From Loktanella fryxellensis (lineage in GTDB: Bacteria > Pseudomonadota > Alphaproteobacteria > Rhodobacterales > Rhodobacteraceae): DNA of 64,000 bases. How positions within the stretch are numbered: position 1 is the first letter of the stretch; each line of letters starts with the position of its first letter. The stretch lies in contig NZ_FOCI01000001.1 of NCBI RefSeq assembly GCF_900110065.1, positions 372,001 through 436,000 of the forward strand, given 5' to 3'. Both the position numbers and the translations under genes were made by a program. The notes beneath the pieces are model-generated. The model did not search any database. It had not been told where the DNA came from and saw nothing but the letters and a program-made list of their open reading frames with translations. Of this stretch, positions 18,939 through 28,210 are shown piece after piece.

Positions 18939-19265
18939 TCCGCGCCCGCCGGCATGGCGGCCACCGCGACCTTCGGTGCTGCGCAGCGCGGTGGGATGTG
19001 CGGTCCGCAGTCCTGTCGCGGCAGGCCGAAGTGCGGCGGCGATCGGTGCATCGCTGACCGCGCGGCTGACCAAGGTCCTGCCAGCATGGCGGGGGCCCCG
19101 CCTTTGGTCGCCGAAAAGAGTGCCGCATGCGCCAGTGGCGGTTGCCTGACACATACAGGATCATGCGGGCGACCTGCCGATCGCTCGCGTTGCGACCCGA
19201 CCCGAACCGTCAACACTTGTCCCATGTCGGCAAAAGCCCGGCTGCTGGGTGCGGCCCGACCCGGT
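18939..19265. other. Convergent intergenic region without a recognised gene
   Basis: 327 bp between two convergent gene ends. I see no coding region with homologous features, no clear terminator with a U-run and no RNA gene. The open frames here have no recognisable domain and unlike codon use. Confidence 0.4.
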
Positions 19266-20330
19266 TCAGGACACGGGATCGCCGGTGCTGACCTGCAGGT
19301 CCAGTTGCACCACCGGACTGTCGGTGGCGCGGGTCCTGATCGTGCGCACCGCTGCCGGATCGCCGGACCTGCCGTGGCCGGTTGGCGCATCGGACATCTC
19401 TGTCATCGCTAGATCCACCATCGGCACCGTGTCGGCGCTGTGCTGGACCCGCACGGCGACGTGGCCCCCGATCTGGCCCAGCCGGCCCCGCGCGACGGTC
19501 CGGCCAAGGGGATCCTCCAGCCGCACCATCCCCACCGTGCACCCCTGAAGCGGCAGGATCTGTCCGATGTCCATGGCCGTCAGAACGGCGGCAGGAACGG
19601 TCATGCGGTGCAGCACCGCATCCAGCCGCGCCGGGGCGGCCAGAACGGCCGTGCGGAACCGATCGTGCCAGTCGGCGGCCCGGTCGGCGCCCCGGTCGGC
19701 CGCCCGGTCCTGACGCCCCCCCGGCACCGCCGCCGTCCCCGCCTGCGGCGGCAGGGCCAGCATCAGCTGCCCCGGCCGGTCGGCGTCGCCGCAGCTCAGC
19801 GACAGCGTGATCCGGCGATAGAACTGATCCGCCAATTCGAACCCCGCTGCGCGCGGCGTGTCGAAACGGGTGCCGAGGACGGCCCCCTGCATCCATCCAT
19901 CCAGCGCGGTGCGGATTGTCGTCTCCTCCATCTCGGCCAGGATCTGGATCAGCAGGGGCTGGGCCAGCGTCCCTTCGGTGCGGGTGACGGGGCGCAGGTC
20001 CGGCGAGCCGGGCGCAATCCGGCCCGTCGTCAACATCTCGATCTGGGCGGACACCAGCCCCGCGTCGCAACCGATCAATCCGCAGACAGCACCGTCGCGC
20101 ATCAGCGCCAGCAGCAGCATGTCACCGCCGCAATCGGCCAGCAGGCGATCCAGCGGCAACACCAGTTCGGCCACCTGCCCCACCGTCACGGTCAGTCCCG
20201 TCGTGGCCTGCGCCGCACGTTCCACGGCCAGCCGCACAGCCCGGGACGCCGTCAGCGGCACATCGGGCACATCGGGTGCCCTGCGCCGCGTCATCCGGCC
20301 TAGCACACCTGCACCTGTCGCCATGGTCAT
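19266..20330 (-). CDS. FliM/FliN (SpoA) domain protein, flagellar switch-like
   Basis: A protein of about 354 residues resembling the flagellar C-ring protein FliM. The N-terminal half (VRLAVERAAQATTGLTVTVG; MLLLALMRDGAVCGLIGCDA) looks like the CheC/FliM middle domain. The C-terminal half, with MDIGQILPLQGCTVGMVRLED and GRLGQIGGHVAVRVQ, looks like a SpoA domain. A low-complexity DRAADRGADRAAD stretch links the halves. No other flagellar gene is in the window. The start is uncertain: ATGs at 20360, 20330 and 20324 are all possible; 20330 has a G-rich site upstream. It lies 87 bp downstream of the sensor kinase on the same strand. Confidence 0.65.
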   Translation of the reverse strand: MTMATGAGVLGRMTRRRAPDVPDVPLTASRAVRLAVERAAQATTGLTVTVGQVAELVLPLDRLLADCGGDMLLLALMRDGAVCGLIGCDAGLVSAQIEMLTTGRIAPGSPDLRPVTRTEGTLAQPLLIQILAEMEETTIRTALDGWMQGAVLGTRFDTPRAAGFELADQFYRRITLSLSCGDADRPGQLMLALPPQAGTAAVPGGRQDRAADRGADRAADWHDRFRTAVLAAPARLDAVLHRMTVPAAVLTAMDIGQILPLQGCTVGMVRLEDPLGRTVARGRLGQIGGHVAVRVQHSADTVPMVDLAMTEMSDAPTGHGRSGDPAAVRTIRTRATDSPVVQLDLQVSTGDPVS

Positions 20331-20417
20331 TCCGACGGCCCCCCATTCGCACATATCCACATGACGCCTGTCTGACGCAAAATGGTTGACGGTGTGCTTA
20401 CGCCGCGGGGCCAGCCA

Positions 20418-23150
20418 TCACGCCGACCGGGCCGACGGACCGGGATCGGCAGCCGCCATCTCATCGACGTGCGCTGGCACCGTGACACGGAAACACGCGC
20501 CCTGCGGCTGCACGACATAGGCGATGTCTCCGCCGAGACGGCCCATGATCTCGCGGCAGATGGCCAGCCCCAGCCCTGCGCCACCGGCGCGCGACGAATC
20601 GCCCAGCCGCGAGAATTTCTCAAAGATCACGGCCCGGTCCTGTGCGGCGATGCCGCGACCGTTGTCGCTGAAATCGACGCTAACCGCCCTGCCTGCATCC
20701 CTGACGCGGATCATCAGCGCAGGAGCCGCCGCATCGCAATACTTCGACGCATTGGCGATCAGGTTGATGAAGACCTGCGCCAGACGGTCGAGGTCTGTGT
20801 CCAGCCAGACCGCCTCGGCGGTCCGGTCGCGCAGGATCTGCAACCCGGCGACCCGGTCCGCACCCCGCGACACCCCCGCCGCCGCCACGGCGCGGTCCAG
20901 CAGGTCGTCCAGCCGCCCATGCTGCATGTGCAGCGTCACTTGACCGTTTTCCAGCACAGACAGATCCAGCAGGTCATCCAGCAGTCGCGTCAGACGCAGC
21001 GCCTCGGCGTTGATGATCCCCGCCATGCGCTGCGTGTCGGCGGGGCCGATCCCGCCCTCGCGCAGAATGTCGGAGAACGACCGGATCGAGGTCATCGGCG
21101 TGCGCAACTCGTGGCTGATCTGGGACAGGAACGCATCCTTCTGCACCGACAGGGCCATCAGCTTTGCATTCGCCTCGCGCAGCGCCTGCGCGGTGCGGTC
21201 CTGTTCGGCTGACTTCGCCTCGAGCTTGTTCGAGTATTCGAGGATCTGCGCCGTCTCGTCGGCGAGCGCGATCAGATCCTCGACGGTGACGGCGGCACCT
21301 TGCGTCAGTTGCGCGATCATCGCATGTGCGGTGGCCGCCCCGACAGAGCCTGCGAGTTCACGCTCCAGCCCTGCCACGAAGGCCGGTGTGACATCGGGCA
21401 GGCCATCGCTGCGCCCCTGTCGCGCCGCCTCCTGCGCAAAGATCGCCTGTGCCTGTGCCGCACCGAGGATGCGTTGCGACATGATCAGCAGATCCTCGGC
21501 GGCGACGGCGGACCTGGCCCAGGCGGGACCGCCTGCGGTGTGGTCGAAGACGTTGACGAAGGCGGCCCCCTGCAGGCGTTCTAGCGGCGCCGGGAACGAC
21601 AGGACGGAACCCGCAAAGAACAAGCCGGTGTTCACCAGCAGCGACCAGAACAACCCGTGCAGCACCGGATCGACGCCCGTGATGCCGAACAGTGCCTCTG
21701 GCCGCAGCCACGACACACCGAAGGGGCCGTCCTGCATGACCGTGGCGGACATCACCGCGTCCAAGCCGAAACTGGGCAGGAACAGGCACCAGACCCAGAC
21801 GCCGAACCCCGCGACCAGCCCGAGGATCGCCCCGGTGCGCGTCGCACCGCGCCAGAAGATGCCGCCCATCATCGCCGGCAGCACCTGGACCACGCCTGAA
21901 AACGACACAAGACCGATGGCCGCCAACGCCGTGCCGCCGCCCGACAGCCAGAAATAGAGGTAGCCCAGCGCCAGCACCCCACCGATCGACAACCGGCGCG
22001 CCAGCAGCACCACGCGCCGCACGTCGCCCGACATGGTGGCCCCCGGCGCGCGGCCCGCGCGCATCCAGACCGGCAGAACGATGTGATTCGACACCATCGT
22101 GGACAGGGCGATGGTCGCCACGATCACCATCGACGTGGCCGACGAGAAGCCGCCGAGGAACGACAACACCGCCAGCCCCTGCTGCCCAGACGCCAGCGGC
22201 AGGGTCAGGACGAACAGATCCGGGTTCGATCCCGGCGGCATCACCCGCAGGCCGACCACGGCGATCGGAATGACGAACAGGCTCATCAGCAGCAGATACA
22301 GGGGAAAGGCCCAGCTTGCGGTGGCCAGATGCCGTTCGTCCGCATTCTCGACCACCAGCACCTGAAACATGCGCGGCAGGCACAGGAACGCGGCACCCGA
22401 GAGGAAGATCAGCCCCGCCCAGCGGCTGCCCGACTGGGTCCAGTCGCTGATGGGCGACGTGCCGATCTCGGTCAGGATGGCGCCCACGCCGTCCGACAGG
22501 CCCCAGACGACGAAGATGCCGACGGCCAGCAGGGCGACCAGCTTGACCACCGCCTCGACCGCGATGGCGATGACGACGCCGTGGTGCCGCTCGTTCGCGT
22601 CGAGGTTGCGGGTGCCGAAGACGATGGTGAAGAGTGCGAGGCCCATCGCGATCCATACGGCGAAACGGTTGATCTCAGGCCCCGCCCAGTCGGCCCCGCC
22701 CGCAAGTGCGAAGACCTGGAACGACAGGGTGACGGACTGCAGCTGCAGGGCGATGTAGGGGGTCGCCGCCACGACCGACATGACCGTGACGATCACGCCG
22801 AGCGTGGTGGATTTGCCGTAGCGGGCCGAGATCAGGTCGGCGAGCGAGGTGATCCGCTGCGCCCGCCCGATCCGCACGAGCCGCCGCAGGATCCACCACC
22901 AGCCCACCATGACAAGGGTCGGGCCGAGGTAGATCGTCACGAACTCCAGCCCTGACCGTGCGGCGTAGCCCACGGCGCCGTAGAACGTCCAGGCGGTGCA
23001 GTAGATCGACAGCGACAGCGTATAGACGATGGGCAGGCGCAGCCAGCCGCCCTGCCCGCGCGACGCCTGCCGTTCCGCCATGAAGGCCACGACGAACAGG
23101 AACGCCACATAGGCCAGCGCCGCGACGATCAGGGCGTTGAACGACATCAT
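20418..23150 (-). CDS. Hybrid sodium:solute symporter-histidine kinase (CbrA/CrbS-like sensor)
   Basis: A 910-residue membrane sensor. Residues about 1-500 form a sodium:solute symporter domain with 12-13 TM segments (SIYCTAWTFYGAVGYAARSG, FLGGFSSATSMVIVATIALSTM). A cytoplasmic linker and coiled coil (EYSNKLEAKSAEQDRTAQAL) follow, then HisKA with phospho-acceptor His680 in SQISHELRTPM. The HATPase domain has LINLIANASKY-type N box, FSDNGRGIAAQD (G1) and GAGLGLAICREI (G2). There is no receiver domain. Relatives CbrA and CrbS respond to histidine or acetate. The genes encoded just upstream on this strand give a 2-TM protein and a lone receiver, its likely partners. Confidence 0.92.
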   Translation of the reverse strand: MMSFNALIVAALAYVAFLFVVAFMAERQASRGQGGWLRLPIVYTLSLSIYCTAWTFYGAVGYAARSGLEFVTIYLGPTLVMVGWWWILRRLVRIGRAQRITSLADLISARYGKSTTLGVIVTVMSVVAATPYIALQLQSVTLSFQVFALAGGADWAGPEINRFAVWIAMGLALFTIVFGTRNLDANERHHGVVIAIAVEAVVKLVALLAVGIFVVWGLSDGVGAILTEIGTSPISDWTQSGSRWAGLIFLSGAAFLCLPRMFQVLVVENADERHLATASWAFPLYLLLMSLFVIPIAVVGLRVMPPGSNPDLFVLTLPLASGQQGLAVLSFLGGFSSATSMVIVATIALSTMVSNHIVLPVWMRAGRAPGATMSGDVRRVVLLARRLSIGGVLALGYLYFWLSGGGTALAAIGLVSFSGVVQVLPAMMGGIFWRGATRTGAILGLVAGFGVWVWCLFLPSFGLDAVMSATVMQDGPFGVSWLRPEALFGITGVDPVLHGLFWSLLVNTGLFFAGSVLSFPAPLERLQGAAFVNVFDHTAGGPAWARSAVAAEDLLIMSQRILGAAQAQAIFAQEAARQGRSDGLPDVTPAFVAGLERELAGSVGAATAHAMIAQLTQGAAVTVEDLIALADETAQILEYSNKLEAKSAEQDRTAQALREANAKLMALSVQKDAFLSQISHELRTPMTSIRSFSDILREGGIGPADTQRMAGIINAEALRLTRLLDDLLDLSVLENGQVTLHMQHGRLDDLLDRAVAAAGVSRGADRVAGLQILRDRTAEAVWLDTDLDRLAQVFINLIANASKYCDAAAPALMIRVRDAGRAVSVDFSDNGRGIAAQDRAVIFEKFSRLGDSSRAGGAGLGLAICREIMGRLGGDIAYVVQPQGACFRVTVPAHVDEMAAADPGPSARSA

Positions 23151-23180
23151 CGGATCCGGGACCCGGCACCGGACCGCAGG

Positions 23181-23567
23181 CTAGCGCGGGGCATCCGCGT
23201 CCACCGCGACCGGCGTCAGACGGCGCGCGATCAGGGCCGCAAGCACGATCAGCAGCGCCCAGCCCGCGAACAGGAACACGACGGCGGCGGCGGTGCCGCC
23301 CGCCTCGTCCGGCTCTCGTCGCCACATCAGCGGCATCAGCCAGACGATCGCGCCCAGCACCGGCAGCATCCGCGCCGCATCCCGCAGGCGCCGCTGGCGA
23401 TAGATGTCGCGCGCCAGGAACAGGCCCGGTCGCGACATGGGCGATGGGCGCACCGGCAGCGCCGACCGGCCGGCGGCGTGGTGCGTGCCGCCCCCGGCAC
23501 CTGTCGCGGCGTCAGCACCAGTACCGTCACCGTTCCCGTGCACCGCCGCGTGCGTCACGTCAGGCAT
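23181..23567 (-). CDS. Small two-TM protein paired with symporter-kinase
   Basis: A 128-residue protein. The N-terminal about 40 residues are polar, Gly/Ala/His-rich and probably disordered. The C-terminal 85 hold a basic segment (LARDIYRQRRLRDAAR) and two TM helices (MLPVLGAIVWLMPLMW and AAAVVFLFAGWALLIVLAALIARRL). The start MPDVTHAAV overlaps the end of the receiver gene by 8 bp, indicating coupling; a shorter start MSRPGLF at 23438 is possible. It ends 30 bp before the symporter-kinase. The size and position recall the small subunits (DUF4212/DUF485-like) that accompany acetate-type symporters; that analogy is inference. Confidence 0.72.
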   Translation of the reverse strand: MPDVTHAAVHGNGDGTGADAATGAGGGTHHAAGRSALPVRPSPMSRPGLFLARDIYRQRRLRDAARMLPVLGAIVWLMPLMWRREPDEAGGTAAAVVFLFAGWALLIVLAALIARRLTPVAVDADAPR

Positions 23568-24033
23568 CCCGCACGACCCCTGCGTTGCAGGGCGGGATGG
23601 CAGGTGCCGCTGCGACGGCACCGGTGCCGGATGCGACGGTCGCCGTGGCTGCCGCACCATCGTGGCGCACGGCCAGCAGACGGCGCACCTCGGCGCAGAT
23701 CGCGGCATTGGAGAACGGCTTGGTCATGAAGGCATCAGCACCCAGATCCGCCGCAAGGGCGCGGTCCTTGGCCTGCCCGCGTGCGGTCAGCATCAGCACG
23801 GGCAGGTCGGCGGTCGCGGCATCGGCACGCAGATCGCGCAGGATGTCATAGCCAGACCGGCCCGGCAGCATCACGTCGAGGACGATCATGTCGGGCCGCT
23901 GCGCGCGCACCTTGGCCATGGCCGTGGCCCCGTCCTGATGCGTGTGCACCGTGAACCCGTCGCGCGACAGAATGAAGCTGATGGCCTCGATGATGTTCGG
24001 CTCGTCCTCGATCAGCAGGACACGTCTGGCCAT
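23560..24033 (-). CDS. Single-domain response regulator (CheY-like receiver)
   Basis: A 157-residue receiver protein without an output domain. The acidic pair is Asp10/Glu11 (LIEDEPN), the phosphorylation site is Asp53 (IVLDVMLPG), the conserved Thr lies in LMLTARG and the Lys in FMTKPFS. The last 30 residues are a low-complexity Ala/Thr/Val tail. It is encoded upstream of the 2-TM protein and the symporter-kinase in one apparent operon, so it is the likely phospho-partner. With no DNA-binding domain it must act through another protein, perhaps the DUF2083 regulator encoded 122 bp upstream. Confidence 0.92.
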   Translation of the reverse strand: MARRVLLIEDEPNIIEAISFILSRDGFTVHTHQDGATAMAKVRAQRPDMIVLDVMLPGRSGYDILRDLRADAATADLPVLMLTARGQAKDRALAADLGADAFMTKPFSNAAICAEVRRLLAVRHDGAAATATVASGTGAVAAAPAIPPCNAGVVRDA

Positions 24034-24155
24034 CGTGCAGCACTCCCCCCATCGCCCCCTAGCACCGGTGCGGCGCCGCGGTTGCGGCGCGGACCGGTGG
24101 GTGCACCGCCCCCTCCCCGGGGCGCTGCAACCTAGCGACTATCGCGGCGGATGCC

Positions 24156-25436
24156 TCAGGAGTCAAAGGCCTTGCTGAGCGTGACGCCAGCCGGTTCACG
24201 GCGCGCGGGACAATCGCCGCGCGGACACACGCGGCACCCGGCCCCCACAGGCACCGGCGGCACCGGACCGGGGGCCGCGTCGGGGCGCACCAGCATCACC
24301 GCCGCGATCAGCGGCGGCATGTGCGGGCCTGCGGGATGCGGGATGCTGTCGGCCACCGCATCGCACCACAGCCGCGTGCCTGCAGCCCCCGGCAACTGCA
24401 CCTGCGCCGTCACGGGCCGCCCCGGCTGTCCGAGGGCGGTGAACACGGGCCACAGCGGACACAGGCCGCCCCGCACCCAGGCCACTCCCGGCAGCGGCTT
24501 TTTCAGGCGGATCGCCCCCGCCGCGTCGCAGATCAGCAGACCGAGGTCGCTGTCGGGCAGCACGGCCAGCCGCCGCATGACCTGCGACAGCGGGCGTCCC
24601 AGACGGGTCGCGACGCGCAGCGGATCGCATCCCTCGGCCCGCGCCACGGGACCGATCACGTCCAGCGGCAGCGCCAATGCGTCGGCCAGATAGGTGGCGT
24701 CGAAGGCCGCCAGCAGATCGCGCGCCGCCGGCGACACGGGCGGATCCAGCAAAGGGGTGCCGACAAAGCCGCCTTCCAGCGCGGGACGATGAAAGCCGGT
24801 GAGCGACAACACCTGTTCCATCTCGTCGGTCGGGGACAGGGCCGGCACCGGCCCCTCGGCCGGCGTGTCGAAATAGGCCGTCAGCGCGGCCGAGGTCTGG
24901 GCCAGCCGTTGCGCCTCGTCATGGATGTTGCGGTGGAACCGGGCCTGCCAATCGGCGTCCACCGGCCGGTCGCCGGTCAGGATCGCGGCGGTGGACTGGA
25001 TCGCGGTGACGGCGGCGATGATGCCGTGCAGCGCCTCCGACAGCGCGGGATCGTGGGTCAGGCGGTCGGCCATCAGCCGTGTCCGCGCCTCGAGTGCGGC
25101 GGTCTGGCGGGCCTGTGCGGCGATCAGCCGGGCCCAGCCCGGATGTCGTGCGGCCAGATCGGCGGCCTGCCCAGGGTCCGCGCCCGTGTCGGGCTGGCCC
25201 ACGGCGGCGGTCTGCATCTGTGCGATCAGGGCGGCGTCGGCACCGGCGGCCAGCGTCGCCGCCTCCAGCCCCAGTTCTGCGGCCAGCCGCCCCAGCAGCT
25301 TGCCGCCGATGCGGCGGCGGTCGTGTTCGATCAGGTTGAGGTAGCTGGCCGAAATGCCCGCCGCCTGCGCCAGATCGCGCTGGGCGATCCCCGCGTCCAT
25401 GCGCCGCGCCCTGATCCGCGATCCGGTCCTGTCCAT
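24156..25436 (-). CDS. XRE-family regulator with DUF2083 domain (ScfR/RamB-like short-chain fatty-acid regulator)
   Basis: A 426-residue transcription factor. The N-terminal helix-turn-helix (IRARRMDAGIAQRDLAQAAG, ISASYLNLIEHDRRRIGG) is of XRE type. The C-terminal DUF2083 domain ends with a Cys cluster (GCRVCPRGDCPARR) typical of the family and possibly metal-binding. Known members (RamB, PrpR/ScfR types) control acetate, propionate or glyoxylate-cycle genes. The middle region lacks the usual IrrE-like HExxH motif. It is divergent from the Liv-type ABC importer, with operator-like repeats in between, and heads the signalling cluster below. Confidence 0.88.
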   Translation of the reverse strand: MDRTGSRIRARRMDAGIAQRDLAQAAGISASYLNLIEHDRRRIGGKLLGRLAAELGLEAATLAAGADAALIAQMQTAAVGQPDTGADPGQAADLAARHPGWARLIAAQARQTAALEARTRLMADRLTHDPALSEALHGIIAAVTAIQSTAAILTGDRPVDADWQARFHRNIHDEAQRLAQTSAALTAYFDTPAEGPVPALSPTDEMEQVLSLTGFHRPALEGGFVGTPLLDPPVSPAARDLLAAFDATYLADALALPLDVIGPVARAEGCDPLRVATRLGRPLSQVMRRLAVLPDSDLGLLICDAAGAIRLKKPLPGVAWVRGGLCPLWPVFTALGQPGRPVTAQVQLPGAAGTRLWCDAVADSIPHPAGPHMPPLIAAVMLVRPDAAPGPVPPVPVGAGCRVCPRGDCPARREPAGVTLSKAFDS

Positions 25437-25530
25437 CGCACCTCCTCCTCGTCCCTACCCGCAGCCATACCGCATCACGCACCACCACACCAAGGCGCCC
25501 GTCCGGTACCGCAGGCGCAACCGCCGTCGA

Positions 25531-25612
25531 TTTACAATTCCACCAGAGCAATTGTGCAGAAATTTACAAAACCGACAACCGCCGCGAAACCACCGTTATG
25601 AAAATTGCACAA
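25531..25612. promoter_or_regulatory. A/T-rich divergent regulatory region with inverted and direct repeats
   Basis: Within an otherwise GC-rich genome this segment is A/T-rich. TTTACAA occurs at 25531-25537 and 25563-25569. TTGTGCA (25552-25558) is inverted as TGCACAA at 25606-25612. It lies between the XRE/DUF2083 regulator and the ABC importer, so operators for that regulator are likely. No consensus is proven. Confidence 0.5.
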
Positions 25613-25698
25613 GCCGCCCCATCCTGCCGCAAGCGCTGTCAAGTGCAGGTCGCGGAACGGGAGGGTTCCAAGGCCGCGAAACATGAGGGAGGGATACC

Positions 25699-27057
25699 AT
25701 GACACGATCGCATTTCTCACGCCGTGGCGTGCTCAAGACCGGGGCCATCGCGGGTGCTGGCCTGATGCTGCCGACCTACCTGCGCGCGCAGGAGAGCGGC
25801 TTTACCAACGCGCCCACCGGCGACACCGTGACCTTCGGCTTCAACGTGCCGCAGACCGGCCCCTATGCGGAAGAGGGTCTGGACGAGCTGCGCGCACAGG
25901 AACTGGCGGTGCAACACATCAACGGCGAAGGTGACGGCGGCATGCTGTCGACCTTCAGCTCCAAGGTCCTCGACGGGACCGGCCTGCTGGGCAAGAAGGT
26001 GACCTTCGTCAGCGGCGACACGCAGACCAAGGCCGACGTCGCGCGCGCCACCGCGCAGTCGATGATCCAGAAGGACGGCTGCATCATGATCACCGGCGGG
26101 TCGTCTTCGTCCGAGGCGATCGCCGTGCAGGGCCTGTGCCAGGAGGCTGGCGTCATCTTCATGGCGGGTCTCACCCACTCCAACGACACGACCGGCAAGG
26201 ACCGCAAGCGCAACGGCTTCCGCCATTTCTTCAACGCCTATCAGTCCGCTGTCGCGCTGACGCCGGTGCTGGAAAAGGTCTATGGCACCGACCGCCGCGC
26301 CTATCACCTGACCGCCGACTATACCTGGGGCTGGACGCAGCAGGAATCGATGGCCGCGTCGACCGAGGCCGTGGGCTGGGAAACCGTGCAGAACGTGCTG
26401 ACGCCCGTCGGTGCCGGCGACTTCTCGTCCTACATCGCGCCTGTGCTGAACTCGGGTGCCGATATCCTCGTGCTGAACCACTACGGCGGGGACATGGTGA
26501 ACTCGCTGACGCAGGCCGTGCAGTTCGGCCTGAAGGGCAAGCAGGTGAACGGCAAGGACTTCCAGATCGTCGTGCCGCTCTACTCGGAACTGATGGCCAA
26601 GGGTGCAGGCTCCAACATCGAGGGCGTCTACGGCTCGATGAACTGGAACTGGCAGCTGCAGGACGCGGCCACGCTGGCCTTCGTCAAATCCTTCGGCGAA
26701 AAGTACGGCTTCCCGCCGTCCAACGCCGCGCACACCTGCTATGTGCAGACGATGCTCTATGCGGATGCGGTCACGCGGGCCGGGTCGTTCAACCCCTGCG
26801 CCGTGGTCGAGGCGCTGGAGGATTTCGAGTTCGACGGCATGGGCAACGGGGCCACGCTGTACCGTGCGTCCGATCACCAGTGCTTCAAGGACGTGCTGGT
26901 CATGCAGGGTATCGCATCGGCGTCGGGCAACGCGAACATGGTGGGTTACGACACCCTGTCCATCGTGGAAACCACGCCGCGCGCGCAGGTCGAATATGCG
27001 GACGATCACCCGATGTTCGCCGGTGGCACGCTGGGCGAATGCGCCGTCGGCGCCTGA
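25699..27057 (+). CDS. Periplasmic substrate-binding protein, Liv/urea type, Tat signal
   Basis: A 452-residue solute receptor of the type 1 periplasmic fold (Peripla_BP_6). The N-terminus is a Tat-type signal (SRRGVLKTGAIAGAGLMLP followed by AxA-like YLRAQES). The mature part begins VTFGFNVPQTGPYAEEG and includes DTQTKADVARATAQSMIQKDG, ITGGSSSSEAIAV and DYTWGWTQQ. Family members bind branched-chain amino acids, amides, urea or aromatic and short acids; the ligand cannot be read here. It starts a complete importer operon and is divergent from the DUF2083 regulator, which hints at a carboxylate-type ligand. Confidence 0.9.
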   Translation: MTRSHFSRRGVLKTGAIAGAGLMLPTYLRAQESGFTNAPTGDTVTFGFNVPQTGPYAEEGLDELRAQELAVQHINGEGDGGMLSTFSSKVLDGTGLLGKKVTFVSGDTQTKADVARATAQSMIQKDGCIMITGGSSSSEAIAVQGLCQEAGVIFMAGLTHSNDTTGKDRKRNGFRHFFNAYQSAVALTPVLEKVYGTDRRAYHLTADYTWGWTQQESMAASTEAVGWETVQNVLTPVGAGDFSSYIAPVLNSGADILVLNHYGGDMVNSLTQAVQFGLKGKQVNGKDFQIVVPLYSELMAKGAGSNIEGVYGSMNWNWQLQDAATLAFVKSFGEKYGFPPSNAAHTCYVQTMLYADAVTRAGSFNPCAVVEALEDFEFDGMGNGATLYRASDHQCFKDVLVMQGIASASGNANMVGYDTLSIVETTPRAQVEYADDHPMFAGGTLGECAVGA

Positions 27058-27069
27058 TCTGACGACCCG

Positions 27070-27096
27070 GGGGGCTGGCGCACGTCGCCGGCCCCC
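27070..27096 (+). terminator. Intercistronic hairpin after the binding-protein gene
   Basis: GGGGGCTGGCG, loop CACGT, CGCCGGCCCCC: an 11-bp stem with one G-T pair, 13 bp after the binding-protein stop and with no U-run. Such stem-loops in importer operons commonly protect the upstream mRNA and lower expression of the permease genes. Confidence 0.65.
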
Positions 27097-27174
27097 ACCC
27101 CGAAGGCCATACACCCTGCGCCACACCCCGACCCATTCCCGACAGACCGAGCCCCCGAAAGGAGCGGACCGACG

Positions 27175-28206
27175 ATGGACGCCATCATCCTGCAAATCCT
27201 CAACGGTCTGGACAAGGGATCGGCCTATGCGCTGATCGCCCTTGGCCTGACCCTGATCTTCGGCACGCTGGGGGTCGTGAACTTTGCCCACGGCGCGCTG
27301 TTCATGATCGGCGCGTTCTGCGCCGTCACGATGCAGCGCCTGCTGACATGGAGCCATCTGGTCGTCGATCCGACCCGGACCGACTTCCTCGGCAATCCGA
27401 TGCAGACCGAGGTGCCCTATCTCGCCAGTCTCGTGGGGGTCGATACGGCACAGGCGATGATCACATGGGCGGTGCCGCTGTCGATCATCCTCGTGATTCC
27501 GGTGATGCTGTTCGTCGGCTGGGCGATGGAACGCGGCCTGATCAAGCATTTCTACAAGCGGCCCCATGCGGACCAGATCCTCGTGACCTTCGGTCTGGCC
27601 ATCGTGCTGGGCGAGATCATCCGCGCGGTCTATGGCGCGAACCCGATCCAGTCGCCCGCCCCCGCCATGTTCAGCGGGTCCGTCGACATCGGGACCTACC
27701 TCGGGTTTCAGCCAAATGCCGTGGTGTATCCGATCTGGCGACTGGTCTATTTCTGCTTCTCCGCCGTCATCATCGCAGCCGTCTTCGCGTTCCTGCAATT
27801 CACCACCTTCGGGATGGTGGTCCGCGCCGGCATGGCCGACCGGGAAACGGTGGGGATGCTGGGCATCGACATCGACAAGCGGTTCACGCTGATGTTCGGT
27901 CTGGCCGCCGCCGTCGCAGGCCTTGCGGGGGCCATGTATGCGCCCATCGTGTCGCCCAACTACAACATGGGCATGGATTTCCTCGTGCTCAGCTTCGTCG
28001 TGGTCGTCGTCGGCGGCATGGGGTCGCTGCCGGGGGCCGTGCTGGCCGGGTTCCTGCTGGGCATCCTGCAGGGCTTTGCATCCATGAACGAGGTCAAGGC
28101 GATCCTGCCGGGCATTGACCAGATCATCATCTACGTCGTTGCCATCATCATTCTGTTGACGCGTCCGCGGGGCCTGATGGGTCGCGCCGGCGTGATGGAG
28201 GACTGA
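27175..28206 (+). CDS. LivH-type ABC permease
   Basis: A 343-residue inner-membrane permease of the branched-chain amino-acid/amide family. Typical segments are [33 protein letters not shown] at the N-terminus, a long family-specific insert after the second TM segment, [13 protein letters not shown] (the ATPase-contact loop) and [21 protein letters not shown]. About eight TM helices. The start has an AAGGAG site. It is separated by only 4 bp from the LivM-type gene. Confidence 0.93.
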   Translation: MDAIILQILNGLDKGSAYALIALGLTLIFGTLGVVNFAHGALFMIGAFCAVTMQRLLTWSHLVVDPTRTDFLGNPMQTEVPYLASLVGVDTAQAMITWAVPLSIILVIPVMLFVGWAMERGLIKHFYKRPHADQILVTFGLAIVLGEIIRAVYGANPIQSPAPAMFSGSVDIGTYLGFQPNAVVYPIWRLVYFCFSAVIIAAVFAFLQFTTFGMVVRAGMADRETVGMLGIDIDKRFTLMFGLAAAVAGLAGAMYAPIVSPNYNMGMDFLVLSFVVVVVGGMGSLPGAVLAGFLLGILQGFASMNEVKAILPGIDQIIIYVVAIIILLTRPRGLMGRAGVMED

Positions 28207-28210
28207 TCCC

